Counted from the first letter of the stretch, positions 11,600 through 25,375 are shown. The stretch is DNA of 64,000 nt from Malurus cyaneus samueli (GCA_009741485.1 CM019216.1:51657943-51721942), one strand, 5' to 3'. The notes: generated by a model not told the origin, from the letters alone. Made by a program: numbers and translations.

Positions 11600-13315
11600 G
11601 GCTCTTTAATGCCTTTCAATGCTTTCGCTTTCTATGCCCACTTTCCAGCGTTGCAGCCTTGTAAAACCCCAGCACGTCAGATGTTGGGGTTTTTACGGCG
11701 TGTAGAAATATGTTTGCTAAACCCACGGACTTTGTTGCGCAGCTGCGACACCTTTAATCTGTTTTTCTGGGAGCTGTACCACACAGGGCAAGCCCTCTAG
11801 TCTGTTTTCCTGCACAAGATAGTTAATGAGCAAGGTGACAGGTTTGAGGAATGTGGTCAAGCATCCAGTTGTTTGAGAGTTCACTTCAATACGTTGTAAT
11901 CAGCACCATCCACAAGACCAAAGAACACCATTGTCAAACATAAAGGACAGCACAGACTTGAGATAAGAGCCAAGAGAGGTGAAAGGCTTTTTTTTTTTTT
12001 TTTTTTTTTTCCCTCGCTGACTCGAGTGTCTGATGTATTACAGTGTTCAAAGCATTTCAGTATGCTTATATTGTATTCACACATATGCAATGTATTTGAA
12101 ACATTCCTACCAAGGAGATTGTGGTAAAAACTGTAACGTGCAGCTTGCTGGGTTTCATTGTGAAGTAATATAATCTCCACATGTGCGAAGGCCAATGCAA
12201 TATTTTATTTTTTGCTTACCCCAGGGAATGTGATATTAAATTTATCAGCTGAACTATGTGAATGAGAACTCATAAATATTTTCTGAGGTGCATCAGTGGC
12301 ATACGCAGGGAGGGAGAAGACATGCAGCACTGGGTGAAGAGGAAGTAGTTCATACTTTCCATCCTTTGCTGTCACCTAACAGCTATGCCTTGCCCTTCAG
12401 ATGGGGTACTGGTAAATTTTCTTGGAGACTGAAAATAAGCCTTAAATTGTGGAGAATTCGTTAGTCACTGATTTTTTCTCCTAATTATTAACTCTGCAAT
12501 ACATGGGCTGCAGATGTTGTTCGTGCCAGATACAGTGCTTGGGGAGAGAGGACAGGGCTCCCCAAATGAGAGGTGCTGTTCTGAGAACATTTCAAATGGA
12601 CAGGAGTGTATTGCCCTGCCCCCTTTACCTGATGCACTGTAACTGTAGGCAGCCTATGTGGACAAGCTGCTGCCAAATCTAGGAGGAGTTTGCACACTGC
12701 CTTCACGTAGTTGTAAATCTTCCAAGGCTTAAGCAAGCATCTCTGCATGGCATTATTCTGTGTTGCTGTATGATCTAGCCTCTTGTTTGGAGTTAATTTA
12801 TGCATTTCTAAAGCTATTCTGTAGTGCTTTAGAATAGCCCAAGCGATGCTGAGTTGGTGTTTTTTTTTTTTTTAATCAGTGTTGACTCCATGTGTAGCTG
12901 CAGCTAAAATTGCCCAAATCAGGAATGGTACTGAGAACATGACCAGAGATTACATTTTTTCTAGGAAATCTTTGTGCCTTCACACCTCTAGTATTGCATA
13001 AAATTGGTCTCTAAATTTCAAGAACTATTTTTTCTCCAAAAAAAAAAAAAAAAAGTTACAAGGAAGTAATAGCAGGCTTATGGTTTCACTTCAGTTTGGA
13101 GAGAAAGCTGAAGAGGGATGAAGCTGATTTATGGCATCAAGAAGGCAGTGCAGAAGATGAGTGTTAAACTTGTTTACCAAATCCTACAGTACTAGATCAG
13201 AGAACATATATTGAAACTGATCAGATGTAATTTAAAACAGGTTTTTAAAAGTGACTTTCTTCAAAGTCGGTAATAAACTTCTACAACTGGCTGTTGCAAG
13301 AAAGTGTGAAGTCAG
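11600..13315. other. Intergenic, no gene recognised
   Basis: No gene is supported. It contains a run of about 23 T at 11988-12010, which accounts for a polylysine stretch in a spurious minus-strand frame, and an A run at 13038-13054. Confidence 0.5.
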
Positions 13316-13317
13316 AA

Positions 13318-13566
13318 CACATCAAGAGTTTCAAAATGGATTAGACAAATTAATGGATAAAAGGTGCAAACCAGATCCTATTGGGAAGGCAGTGGTATTC
13401 CCTCTAACATCTGAATTCTAACAGCAGGATGCAGAAGGAGCATGAGGATTAGATTTCAGATAGTGGCTTGTTTCATGTGCTCTCCCTAAGCCGCTTCTGC
13501 AGCAGCCACTGTGGGAGAAAGAAGCCTGGGTGATGGACATTGGTCTCACTGTATGGGGCATTTCTG
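13318..13566 (+). mobile_element. Ancient CR1-type LINE 3' region
   Basis: A diverged segment resembling the 3' part of old amniote CR1 elements: AATGGATTAGACAAATTAAT, then a block with AACAGCAGGATGCAGAAGG, and a terminal CAGCCACTGTGGGAGAAAG followed by GATGGACATTGGTCTCACTG. The order of these blocks matches the old consensus as I remember it. High divergence implies insertion long before bird radiation. Confidence 0.55.
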
Positions 13567-13569
13567 ATA

Positions 13570-16500
13570 GAGAAAGATTAGATGGGCAATGCTCTCAGGA
13601 GGCTAAAAGAGCTCAAATTACTGCCTAAAGCCTCTTGTTTCAAGGTCACAGACTTGAAAAGGTACAAAAGAAATCAGCTCTTGCAGAGAAAGAAAGACAA
13701 GAGGAGGTAGCTTCTTCAGTCCTTTGGAAGTCAGGAAGCCAAACTCTTTTTAGGAATCTCATTGATTAGCAGCCAGCTCAAAGGTGAAGACTAGCACAGA
13801 TGGAGGATGGCTCAGTAGAGAAAGAAGCAAAAGCTTTTTTTTATTATCATTTGAGTTGAGAATATGAGAACCAAGGTACCTATCCTCTTAACTTCCTAGG
13901 TACTTGTAGGAAATTGTATTAAAATGTTCTTGAGGTTCCTTCTTTCTGAGATTGCCCTGGTTTTGCAGTGGACATGCCTTCTGTGCCGTGGCTGTCCTGG
14001 GAATTACATTGCTCTTCACTTGGATCTGCTCATCTACCAGTGGCTGAAGTCAGTCCAGGGCTGAAGCTGGAAAATGCTGACTATTGCCCTGCGAGTATGT
14101 CACCTTTGTGCACCAGGATGGGCTGTTCCCAAAAGGAGTTGAAAGCTGTATTTGTCCAGTCCATAATGTCTTTAATCATCCAGCTGTGCCCTTACTAGAC
14201 ACAATCTCTCTCCATACTATTTAATCCATCAGAAAAGATGAGCTGGCACTTTTTTTTGGTATAACAGTGATGAAGCTCTTGGCTCTTCAGAAAGCATTTC
14301 TCCCTTTGATCTAAAATAGCCTGTGTGCGCTGACTGTTCTGGCACACTGCAATGTTCACCAGTTCTCTTAAGTTTTTCTGAGAGGAACAGAATTGTGAAG
14401 GTGGTGAAAGGGTGAACAGGGCAAGGATTTATTTGTTTTTTTTCTTTTAGCTGTTGTTGGCCTGAGATCTGAGGAGTGAAGCTAAATTTGTAATGACCGT
14501 ATTTTAAAATACTTGCCAGTTGTTCCAGATAATAAAATAGGGATTTTTGTCCAGAGGAGAAGAAATAAAAATAAATAAACATGGATCTTTTTCACCTAAT
14601 TTATGATCTGCAAATAAGGTTCCTCCTCAACCTGCATGATTAAATCTCTCCAGTCAAAAGGTACCATTTTGATTACAACTTCTATCAATAAAAAGTCATG
14701 AAAACTTTCTTTTTTTTTAATAAGAGAAAAGAAGTCCAACAATATCAGGTGGCTGTATTTTAGATTGTTTTTCACTTATACCAGGAATTTGACCATATTA
14801 CAGGCAATATATAAATTATAGTTCCTCACCTTTAACATCGCTGTCAAATTTAGTTTAATGGACATTGCCTTTACTCAAACCAACTTTAAACATGCTAAAG
14901 CTGGAAAGCTTTTATGTATAGGTATGATACTACATGTTCCAATGGACGCTGGTTATGGCACAGCTTTGGTTTTTGACCATGTAGATGTGTCAAGAGGGAT
15001 TAGAAAGATTTGTTTAAAATGTTGCATTTAATTAATATTTTTGAAGTCCAGTCTTCTTCTTTTAGAAATAAGAAAAGGAAAACAGCTTTGTGGCATAAGT
15101 GCTTTTGTAGGATAGTTAATTCCCAAAGGAAGAGGTACAGCAGTTCCGTGTTAAGATCTCTGTTCAAACTTATTATCCCAGCCTCAGAAATGTGTTTTCA
15201 CTAACCTAGGAGTGTGATAAGCTGAAGGAGAAGGTGCACAGCTTAGGCATTTGGCAGTGCTTCCACTGGAGCTGCTGTGCAGGGTAGTGATGGAGGATCA
15301 TGAAGTGAGGTGTTCTTTCAAGTCTTATCATGTCTCAGCTACTTTACAATCTCTGGAGGGTCCCGCCAGAGTTTCTACAAGCTGTGCCTTAGTGTTCACC
15401 AAATAATGCATGTGCTGCAGATGTTTTAGGCTATCACCTGAAGATTGTGATAACTACAACACATGCTACTTTGGATGATCTCAATAGGGCATCTAGTATC
15501 TTGTTTCTAAGGCATTTTTGCTGCACGAAGCAATAAATTAAATTCTGTCATCATTAGGCAGGTGTTTATAAGTACTGCAAGACTTTAATCTCTCTCCAGG
15601 GAGAAAAATACTTCAGGGGCCTGTTGTACAACTTGGCATTTGCTTTGCATCTCTGGCACGTTCCTGTTTCTCTCTATGCCAGGAGAGCAAGCATGATTTT
15701 ATGGCTAGGACACAGAAGTGTAAAGCAGATCTGTCCCTCAAATCGCCAGTTACAAAGAGTGAGGGTAGCGTGGCTATTTATTTCTGCTCTATGTTTCTTC
15801 TACATAGATTTAGGACACATACTGCATTGTGTTAGATCATGGATCCAAAATTTGTACACTAAGTAACCATCTGCTGATAATAATAGAGCAGAAGTTTAAA
15901 CTATTTGAATCAAAATACTTGATAAATCAACATCCAGCTGACTTTGCCATCATCCTGTGCTTTCATGGTCATATGATGTGCCAACAAGAGATTCATGGTT
16001 GTGATGTGACTATTGCAATATTTGGGTTTGGGAGAGTGTCAGTGAGCACCAACTCTGGTTTTCTAAAGCAGGTTTATGTATGTGGTGGGCTAATTTATAA
16101 CTGGATCATGAATTAATTTTCTTCAGATCTACTAAAGTTTGTTTCTGAAATACCTCTCTAGTCTCCCTAGGAAGCCCTGTGGTCGCTTCCATTCTCCATC
16201 TCAGAGGAGCCAGCTTTTTCTGGCTGCAGTGGTTCCTGGATCTGAAGGTGGTTTGCACCATCTGAAAAGCCCTAAAAACCTGGAGTCCACCCACTGGTAG
16301 TTGTTGAGCAGTCACTAGTGAAACTTTGTGCTGAAACTTGTTGAAAATCATTTGTGTAGCTATGAGAAAACTCATAAAACAACACAGTGAAAGAAAATGC
16401 CTTGAAGAAGCTTGAGTAGATTGCATAGAAGCCCAGTAGCTCTCATTGCTGGAAAATTATCCCAGGGAAGAAAAAAAGAGCATTTTTAAAGTTATGGGTC

Positions 16501-19455
16501 CTGAGAGAAAAATCACAGAGAAATTCAGCAGGTTCTCTCAAAATGATTTTAATGTGCCACATTGACTTGAAACAGCCCACCCATAAAGGCAATGTTAAAA
16601 CAATTACCTCAAGAAATTGTGGTGAACTGAAAAAAAAAAAAATGTTTCCAAGTAAACTTTCCATATTTAGAAGATAATATGGTAGGATAACATTAAGGCA
16701 AACAGGAAGACTATGAGAAACATGAACAAATCCTTAAACCTTTCAATATGAGCTAATTTGCTGTATGCATTGCTGTGACAACAGCTGCCATTTGTATCAG
16801 GCAGTTAATATTTGCTTTTAGCTGCATTTAAAAAAAATTCAATTAGATTAAGATAGTATTCTTTTACTCATGAAAACATTTACAAATTCATCATATTTGA
16901 AAATGTGTTATAGCCCATTACTTCACAAATTTGTGCCAATTTTTTTCACAACTTTAACTTACTTATTTCAGGAGAAATATACCATAATCTATTTTTCTTT
17001 TTTTCCTGGTGAGTTTAGGAAAATGAAATAGTTTCCTTTCCTAACTCCCCCCTGCTTACAAGTGTTTCCCTCCCACAAGAAGGTAATGTACTTGCAAACA
17101 TTCATGTTATGTCTACCCATTTCTCTCTTGACTTGAATAATAGTGATGTCAGAGTTTCACACTCCCTTGTGCTTAAAAATCTGAAGCCCATAAGAACTTT
17201 TAAATGTGCAGTACTTATTCTGGTATATTTTTATTCTAGCAAACAAATATCCACTCTGTTATTTTTTTCCTGTGTGAGAAGGTTTATGTAATAGGAATTT
17301 TAACTGGTTTATCTTCTGAGCTAATCCAGCCTTTTCTGCCTGTCTGAAGTTGGACCTGTGCAGTGTAAATATTTGGAGTGAGAAGGAGAGAAGGCAGGAA
17401 AGACCCTGGTCTGCAGTTCAGTGTGTACGATCCTGAACTGTGAACAGGAAGAAAGAAGTTTGGTTCTTTATGTCCAACTAGCTTTTTTGAGACTTTGTTT
17501 GCATTTTTTTTTCAGTAACTCTCTAAAGTAAAATTCAGAAGCAGTCCATGGGACAAAATACCAGGAATGCTATTGAGTTTCTTCTGGTAAGGTTTCTCAT
17601 CTCTTCCTTGGTGTCTCTGTTCATGACTTCTAGACTGGTTTATCAAACCTGTGTATCTACAGGGTATAGTAAGCACTCCTGACTCTCCTTACAGTTCATG
17701 GAAAACATAAACAGGGTAACTTAATTCATCTTAAACAGATATTTAAATGATGAGTGAAATGAAGCAACTACTCCTCCAGAACTGCAAGGGAAGCCTTTGA
17801 TGACTGGTCCAGATGCCTGCACAGCTCAGGGGCCTGGGCTCTCATGGTACTGTGAACAAAGACACCTCATGCCTATGCTGTCAGAGCACCTCAGTTAAGT
17901 AGCCCTGACTTAATATTTTACAGGAAAAGGCCAAGTGGAACAACCTCTTGTTTCCTTGCTCTGTGGTTTTGTCTGCTGGAGCCTGACTAGAAGCCACTAG
18001 TATTGTCTGTTTTCCAAATCTGGTAAGAACAGGGAGAATCTCCCTTCTTAAAAAAAAAACCCAAAACCCCAACAAACAACAACACAACCTCAGTAACATA
18101 GAAAGAACACATAGAAAGAAGTGGACTGTGCTTGGTTAGTGAGCTGTATGTGGGGAAGGTGTTGGAAGGAAATCAAAGGCAAGGCCAGTGCTTAAAAATA
18201 ATGTGTACACAGCACACAGTAAATGGCTGCTTCACCTTTAGCACAGCCACCTAAAAACTGTTCAAAGCTGCAGTTTTGTTGTCAGTGTGCAAGCTGAATA
18301 GATCCCAAAGCTCAAATTGCATTTCATGAGACTGCAAATCCACATGGCCAGCTGGGTATGCTGAAAGTCAGTTAAATAAATGTCAGTAAATGTGACTGTA
18401 ACTGCCTCTACTTTTCATTAAAGAACTAGCAAAGAGTTGGGCCTTTCATTCTTATTGGCTTCAGCAGAACGTGGTATGGAAACTCTTAAATCAGGGCTGG
18501 AGATTTTTCAGTCCTAGAAATAAAATTATTTGGAATGTAAAGGCCTATTACAACAGAAGATCCTTGCCATCTCTTCCACAGTATGTCTATTCAGAATAGT
18601 ACATTTTGAAAAGTTATTGCTAAGGTGTTTCCTTCTCTCTGAATAACTCTGAAAGATGTGGAGTTCATAATAAGGAATGAGAATCATATACCCACCTTTT
18701 GTGCAAACCAGCTGCTGGCACTTGGCATTGTACCTAGCCATAGCAATATATTAATAGGGGTGAAACCACAAATGTGTCTAACCCTAAGAAAGACAATTTT
18801 GCTTTCACTAAGTGTAGGAAACAAAGTGATTCTACAAAATGTGAAACAGATAAGCTCTAAACTCTTTTCACTCTGATCATGAAGGGAAGAAGGAAAAAGG
18901 AGGTAAAGTGAGTTTGCTGCATGGCTGTACCTCTTCCAAGAGACACCCACCTTCTGGTTGTTCTTGGCAGCTCCAGCTGCAAATTGTCCAACAATTCTGA
19001 TAGATGTACTATGCCTGCCCTGGCATCTGAGTTACCCAGGCTTAACTTTCTGTTTCCTGATTAATTTTTTTCTGAATTATTTAATTTGTCCCTTCTGAAG
19101 TAAAGAAATTATTACTAGGTGCATTACCCATAGTGGTGCTAATAATAAAGTTTGGGGCTTTCATTGTTCAGCTGTTGTAAAAACTGCTTAGGCTTCCTCA
19201 TCCTAGGATAAAACTAGCTTCGAAAACAAATACCAAAAATCTTCTCTATGGCCTTTTGTCTTAACCCAGTGAAATTTACTTGAGGGCCATGTTTCCCCTT
19301 AGAGCAGGAAATCATTCAGCTGACAGTATTATAAAACATTACATAGGTTTTAAGTGTTTTTCAAGGAATTTTTCAGTACTTGTCAGAAAAGAGTACCATA
19401 ACTTATATACTCTAATTTTGTCTCTTGTATGTGTGTATTAGTGTAACTTCCATTA
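13570..19455. other. Intergenic, no gene recognised
   Basis: Nearly 6 kb of AT-rich sequence with only short open frames on both strands and no recognisable domain. Small A/C-rich and poly-A tracts are present (for example about 18048-18088). No tRNA, rRNA or snoRNA pattern was seen. Confidence 0.55.
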
Positions 19456-19458
19456 AAA

Positions 19459-19661
19459 TGCGTCGTAGTTTAACCCCAGCTGGCAACAAAATACCCCACA
19501 GCCACTCCCTGCACCTACTCACTGACTTGGAGTGATTACTGCACAGCAATAACTAAAACATCGGTGTGTTACTGACACTGTTCTCATCCTAAATCCAAAA
19601 CACAGCACTGTACCACCTACTGAGATAAAAAATTAACTTTCACCCACCCTAACCCACGGCA
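19459..19661 (-). mobile_element. Avian ERV LTR, internally deleted copy
   Basis: This short element shares both ends with the LTR at 23.0-23.6 kb. It begins with GTTTAACCCCAGCTGGCAAC, matching the end at about 23026, and closes with AAATCCAAAACACAGCACTG and an ATTAACTTTCACCC-like segment, matching about 23528-23585. The middle third of the LTR, including the region that holds the TATA box in the other copy, is missing. It is a deleted solo LTR of the same family. Orientation is taken from the fuller copy. Confidence 0.7.
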
Positions 19662-19664
19662 AAG

Positions 19665-22600
19665 TGCCATTACGTTTACTAAAGGGATTCGGTAAAAATG
19701 ACCCCATGGTCTTCCAAATTCTTTCTTTCAATAGCTACAGATCAAATTTGCTTACGCTAAACATTGTTTTAAAAAATTGATGGTGGTGTCCACTGATCCC
19801 ACCTTGAATCACATTGTCTTCTTTCTGTGTTGCATTTATAATGAGGATGTCTTCATTATTTCGCTGACAATGTTATTCATTATGTGAAGAGGGGATAGAA
19901 TCAGGCCCCCCAAGCCTTCCTCCCTTTTCATCTTGCTCTCACAGGAATTGCTGTAATTGTGGAGTGTTAACAGAGGAAAAATCTCTATTGTTTAGTCAAT
20001 TGAGGAGGTATGTCTGGATTCGAAAGACAGAGTCTGGTGGGAAAGTACTCTATACTGAAGCTTTTCTGATCATTGCAATTTTTCAGGCTAATGAGAATTT
20101 AGTACGCATGTTGAGTGAAAGGATTTAGGCATATTAAATCACTGCAAAACTAGATTCATGGGTGGTTGTCTTCTGTTTCCTTCCACCTTGGCTCCAGAGG
20201 ACTTCTGCAGGAGTAACCTGCAACCTTAAATCCCACCCCAGGTATTTGTGTGTTGCTGTTGGATGCTGCCCAGGATCCAGGAGAAGGCTGCTTCCCCACA
20301 TGTCACGGCTGCATTGCTTCAGCCCCCTCCACTCCCCCATCACTGCTGGAACCATTTGCTGGCCATTGGGTGGCTCCCCCAGGAGTAGTTGTTTTGTCTG
20401 CGTTCAAGCATGTTGGATGTGCAGTTTTGTCAGTTAAGAGCATCAGAAGAGATGAAAGGAAACATGCTACTAACTAAACTATCAGTTTGAGAAATGTCCT
20501 TTTAGCAGCAAAAAGCTCTGTTGAGAGGGGTAACTTCTATCATGTGGGTAGCTAGTGTAAGAACTGCTAGCAAACATCTCTTTGCTGTATGCACCCCATC
20601 TCTGCTCAGGGGGGTTGCTGTGAAAGCTTTGCCTGCAAAGATTTTGTACCACGGAGAAAGTCCTAGCCACAGGGTAGAAGTGCCATTATGTAGGAAGTTA
20701 AATTTCAGTTTGGCTAGTCCATAGTGGATTATGAAACTGCATGAAATGGGGATAAACAGGCATATACCTCAGTATCTCCTAACACTTTAAAGGGTAGCTT
20801 GGCCTTTAGAGCAGATGCTTTGTGAATGTTGCCCCTGCCTGGGAGCTTCTCATCACTTGCAGAGTGGAAAATTTCGTATCAGAAATCATTTCCCTTTCAC
20901 CTGGCCTAGAACATCTGGGCTTTGCTGAAGTCATTAAGTGCAGTTATTTCATTGTGAGCTCAATGGCAATTAGCAGAGTGAAGCCATGCTGGAAACAGAC
21001 TGCATGACTGAAATTTTCAAAACCCATGGTGATCCAGACAAACTGGGAGTAAAGAGCAGAAGAATGAAAGCTTCTATTCACACAGGTTTCACACATTTAC
21101 TTGTGGACAAGAGGGAAATGTGTCTTAACATCAGCTTCATTTTCAGGGAAATGCATACGTGGGCTGGCTGATCTATTAATTATAATTGAACTGAAGGAAA
21201 ATGTTACTATAAATTTAAACCATCCTTAACACTGCTACTGCTATCACTGCTAGTGACTGGAAATGAAAAAAAAAACCAAAACAAAACCAAAAAAAAGCCG
21301 TGCAGTTTTCCCCTTTGTATCTGTTTGGCTCAGTTTAGACTATGAAATTACCAGACTTGTCTGGTTCACTTTTCTTCATGGGCAGTGCAATGTTCTGGCT
21401 TTCATATCCTATAAAAGTAGTGATGCCACAAAATTGCAAGGGAAATGCTTTGGCCCCACAGCATAGATATAATTAAATCCAACTAAAGTATTTTAATTGT
21501 CTGATATGAGGAATCTTAAAAAAAAAACCAAAAAAAACACCTAAACAAGCTATTCAGGTAATAGCATGATTATAATTCTTGAATATCATATTGTCAGACC
21601 ATTGATGAGAATTTTCAATTGCATTTTAAGTACTTTAATAAAACATACAATCATTATCATATGGTATAATGCCTATAACCAGCTATACCTAACAGGATTG
21701 TAATCCTGTTGAGCTGCTGTAATGGCATGAACCACAAAAGCAAAGCCCGAGTGGTTTATCAATGTCAACAAACTCCCAGATGGAATTACAGTCTTATACG
21801 CACCATTTAGCTGTATGCTATTCATTACAACATATGACAAAAATTATGCTTCTATGAAAAATGCGCAGATGAGAATACGTGTTGTTGAAGAGGGAATGTT
21901 TAAAGAGCAGAAGGCATCTTTTGCTGCAAAGGAGTCTCAAGACATGCGATGTCTTTTCAGCCACATTTGCAGAATGATGGCGAATTACGTTCAAGTCCTG
22001 AAAGAAATAGGGTGCCTTACGCTCAGTAGAATATTTCTGGTTTTGTTTTTTCATTTGTACTTTTCTTGTGCTGTCCTCCTTTGGGGATATTTGGCCACCT
22101 TCAGAGAAATCATGAGCTGGAGGAAACATGGCAATGAGAATCTTTAAGAAATAAGCCACGAGGTGCTGGCCTTGGAAGTTCTTTGGAACCCTGGGACTTC
22201 GTAATAGAGTGGGGGCAGTCCTTGGATGTTGCAAGGATCATTATTCTGTAAAATTTCAAAACTGGTCAAACAGTACGGATTCCAAAGTTCAATGTGCGGT
22301 TTGTGCACTCGTTTGTCATATTTTTAGAAAAGCCCCAGTGTAAAAAAAAAATTCCCAGCTTTAAATGAAATTGCAACTGGAAAGCAGTGTAATGAGACAA
22401 ACATGAAGCTAAATTGTACCAAGTAAAATGCTTCAAGCAGCACAAGGTTCACTCATCTATAATTGAAGTAGATAGACTTTCCAGTATTTACCACTGGAAT
22501 GGCTGCAGGGGCACAGAGGAGATGTAAAAGCAGAAAAGGCTGAACTGGGGAAGTTCCAGGACCCTCCAGAGAGGTGTTAACTCTGTGGATGACCAATCCA

Positions 22601-23010
22601 CCAAGAGGGATGGCAGTTCTGGGGCTGACCAGGAGAGTTCAGCAGTTCACTCTGGGGAAGCAGCAAGGCAGGCTCTGTGAGAACTGTATGCTCTTGTAGG
22701 TCTGATTCCCTGATGCCATATCAGGGTGATAGCGTTGTAAGATAGTGCTTTCTGCGTCTAGGTCTCACAGTTATTTAGTGCCCCCATCCTCGGGAACTGA
22801 GACACTCAGTGGAGCTGGCTTCTCCAGGTGTGCTTTGTGCAGGAAGAGCAATGGTGGAAACAAACAGGATATATGTGCAGGCTGAAGAAGGAAAACACTC
22901 CTTTAAATTCCATGCCTCAGCCAGCAGATGCTTGGTGAAGATTTCTGAGGCATGCTCAGTGTGGAAGACGTGTGTCAGGGGACATAAATCCTGTCCCCAG
23001 GGCCCATGTG
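19665..23010. other. Intergenic, no gene recognised
   Basis: No gene is supported. Frames at 21815-22147 (+) and 21818-22234 (-) overlap on opposite strands and neither shows a known domain. A/C-rich low-complexity tracts lie near 21264-21298 and 21519-21545. The interval around 21590-21830 is unusually clean AT-rich sequence that could be conserved noncoding DNA, but I cannot test this. Confidence 0.5.
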
Positions 23011-23019
23011 ACACATGCA

Positions 23020-23596
23020 TGTTGTGATTTAACCCCAGACAACAACTAGACACCACTCAGCTGCTCCATCCATCCCCCACCAATGGGATGGAGGAAAGTG
23101 AAACTGAGCAAACTTGTGGGTTGAGATACAGTTTAATAAGAGAAAAAAAGGAAGAAAATAATAACAACAACAACAAAAATAAGAAAATACACAAAGCAAG
23201 TGATGCATAATGCAATTGCTTACCACTCGACAACAAATGCCCAGCCTGTTCCTGGGCAGCAGCCCCTGTCCAGCTTTCCCCCAGTTTATGTACCAAGCAT
23301 GATGCTATGGGGTATCCATTTGGTCAGCTGGGGTCAGTTATCCTTCCTGCATCCCCCCACACCTTCTTGTGCCAATCCAGAACATTCTCATCCATTCTCA
23401 TCCATTCTCATCCATTCTCATCCATTCTCACTGGCAGAGCAGGAAGTTGGAACGTTCTTGATTTAGTATAAATGGTTTTTAGAAACAACTAAAAATGTAA
23501 GTGTATTAACAACATTATTCTCAAGCTAAATCCAAAACACATCCCTGTACTATGTTACTAGGAATAATTAACTCTATCCCAGCCAAAACCAGGATA
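23020..23596 (-). mobile_element. Avian ERV solo LTR with 5-bp target duplication
   Basis: A nearly full-length LTR of a common avian endogenous-retrovirus family, in minus orientation. The forward strand starts TGTTGTGATTTAACCCCAG and ends AACTCTATCCCAGCCAAAAC plus a few bases. A TACATAAA motif in place of a TATA box appears on the minus strand at about 23284-23293, before CTGGGGG. The pentamer ATGCA flanks both sides (23015-23019 and 23597-23601), consistent with a target-site duplication. No gag, pol or env sequence adjoins it, so it is a solo LTR. A decamer tandem repeat has expanded inside it. The outer dinucleotides are TG and TA rather than TG and CA, so one end is mutated or off by a base or two. 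Confidence 0.85.
23383..23430. repeat. Decamer tandem repeat inside LTR
   Basis: Nearly five perfect copies of the 10-base unit CATTCTCATC (48 bp) lie within the LTR. They are absent from the deleted copy at 19.5 kb, which lacks that region. The identity of the units suggests a recent expansion by slippage. Confidence 0.95.
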
Positions 23597-23599
23597 ATG

Positions 23600-25370
23600 C
23601 ACATCCCCAACTGGCCATGAATGTATGTCCATGAAACCAAGGCACTGCTGTCATCAGCCAGGGCAGCTTCTTTGAATTGTTGACAGGGCATCAGTCTCAT
23701 AATTTACTTTTCTTCTGAGCTGGGCACGCATAAAGGTGGCTCTCAATCATACCGAGCCTGGCTTAGCAGAGGGAAAGCAGGAAATACCTCGGGTTGTCAC
23801 TGACGGGTGACAGTAGCTGGGTAGCATCAACTGCATGAGGGACAAGCTCCAGTCATCTATAAATGGACAGGGTGGAAATTAATCTCATTTGCAAGACAGC
23901 AAGAGATTTTAAGGGTGAAGACTAGGAAATCAGCTTGAGATGGGTAGAAATATTTTAATTAAGTTATTTTGGGTTTTCTTTGTTTAGTAAAGCAGATTTC
24001 ATCCCAGTATCTCCTCAGACCTCGACCCCTATATCTTTCATGTTTTCCTCATGTACAAATCCAAATTTAAATCTTGGTTTTCAGAAGAAAAATTAATTTA
24101 GAACAAGTAAATTTTCCTGTCAAGTTAATATTTTGTATTTTAATATTTTTGTTGTTTGCATTCTGTAATTCCATGAGACGTCACTAGAAACATGTTTCAA
24201 GATAGCAGAAATATTACCAAAACATGTCGTGGTTGAAATATTCTGTTTTTATGACAGAAAGAGCCTGCTTTGTACCGACTGTAGTATCAAACCTGCTTTT
24301 CCATAACAAAATGTCTCCTCTTCATCTTCTAATGAGTCCATTTCATACCCTTCCACAACAGACTTGCTTATGGCTAACACGAACAAGCATGAAAATATAA
24401 AACCACAAATGAAATTGAAAGTGAAATCTCAATTTGCTGAACAACATTACCTGTTTTTCAAGACAAATGCCAGAAAAGCTGAGATTTTTTAGAAAATTGT
24501 TGTTATTAAATTTAGAAACCAATTGGGGGAGAAAAGAGAACCTTAAAATCTTTGTGCAAACCTAATTTTGCTATCCTCAACAATTTTCACAAGGAGACTA
24601 AAAGAAAGAAAATCCAGGCATGACACAACCCCCTGACCTCTTCCCAAATCTCTTGGTGCTGTTCCTCTCCGTCTGCAATTGGGTGGTGGGGATTCCTGAG
24701 TGCACTAGAAGTAGCAGGTGAGAGGGTTAAATAAGCTCCTTAAACTATTTCCATCCTGCCAAAGTCCTGTCTTAAAATCCCTGAATTACTCACCAGCACA
24801 ACTGTTTATTTCATTATTAAAATGAGGCTACAAGGCTCTCCCTTCTCCCACCCACGCATGATGTTCATGGAAGGAGAATGGCTCCCACACGATTACAAGG
24901 TCTGCTATTAAGTGTGAACTTCATATTTAATTGTAATTGCTAGCAAAATATAATTTAACAGCAAAGTATGCTGAATTTGTAACAAAGTACCCCTTTTATT
25001 TGAGCAGGAATATGGATGCTGCCCAAATGTGTCCGCATGGTTCCAATTAAGTGGAGGAATGTTTAATGTAAAACTCAACTTGATGAAAATAACCAAAGTT
25101 TCTGACAAACCAATAAATTTGAGTCTAGAAAGCTCTGCATATACAGTACAGTCAGGGAGGGGCAACACCCGCTGGGTCATCAATTTTGGTGCAGTCTTCC
25201 TGTTCATTTATGCTAAAATAATACCATGTAGTTAATTCAATTTCTTCCCAGCTGTAAACATAGGGAGGAATGCTGGATGCAGATCTAGCTGAGGATGGAG
25301 AGGGGCCTGGGCTGATTCATTAGCCTCTGTGTAATTTCCAGGATGAAATGCTGAGAAACTTTAAACCCAA
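23600..25370. other. Intergenic, no gene recognised
   Basis: No gene is supported. The part at about 24905-25260 is low in repeats and rich in homeodomain-type cores (TAATTG, CAATTA, AATTAA). It has the look of conserved noncoding DNA, which is an impression only. Confidence 0.5.
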
Positions 25371-25375
25371 CTTTG

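Noticed and set aside
11257..11664. Open frames of 77-120 codons in the CpG island
   Set aside because: High GC content removes stop codons by chance; the products show no recognisable domain and no splice context.
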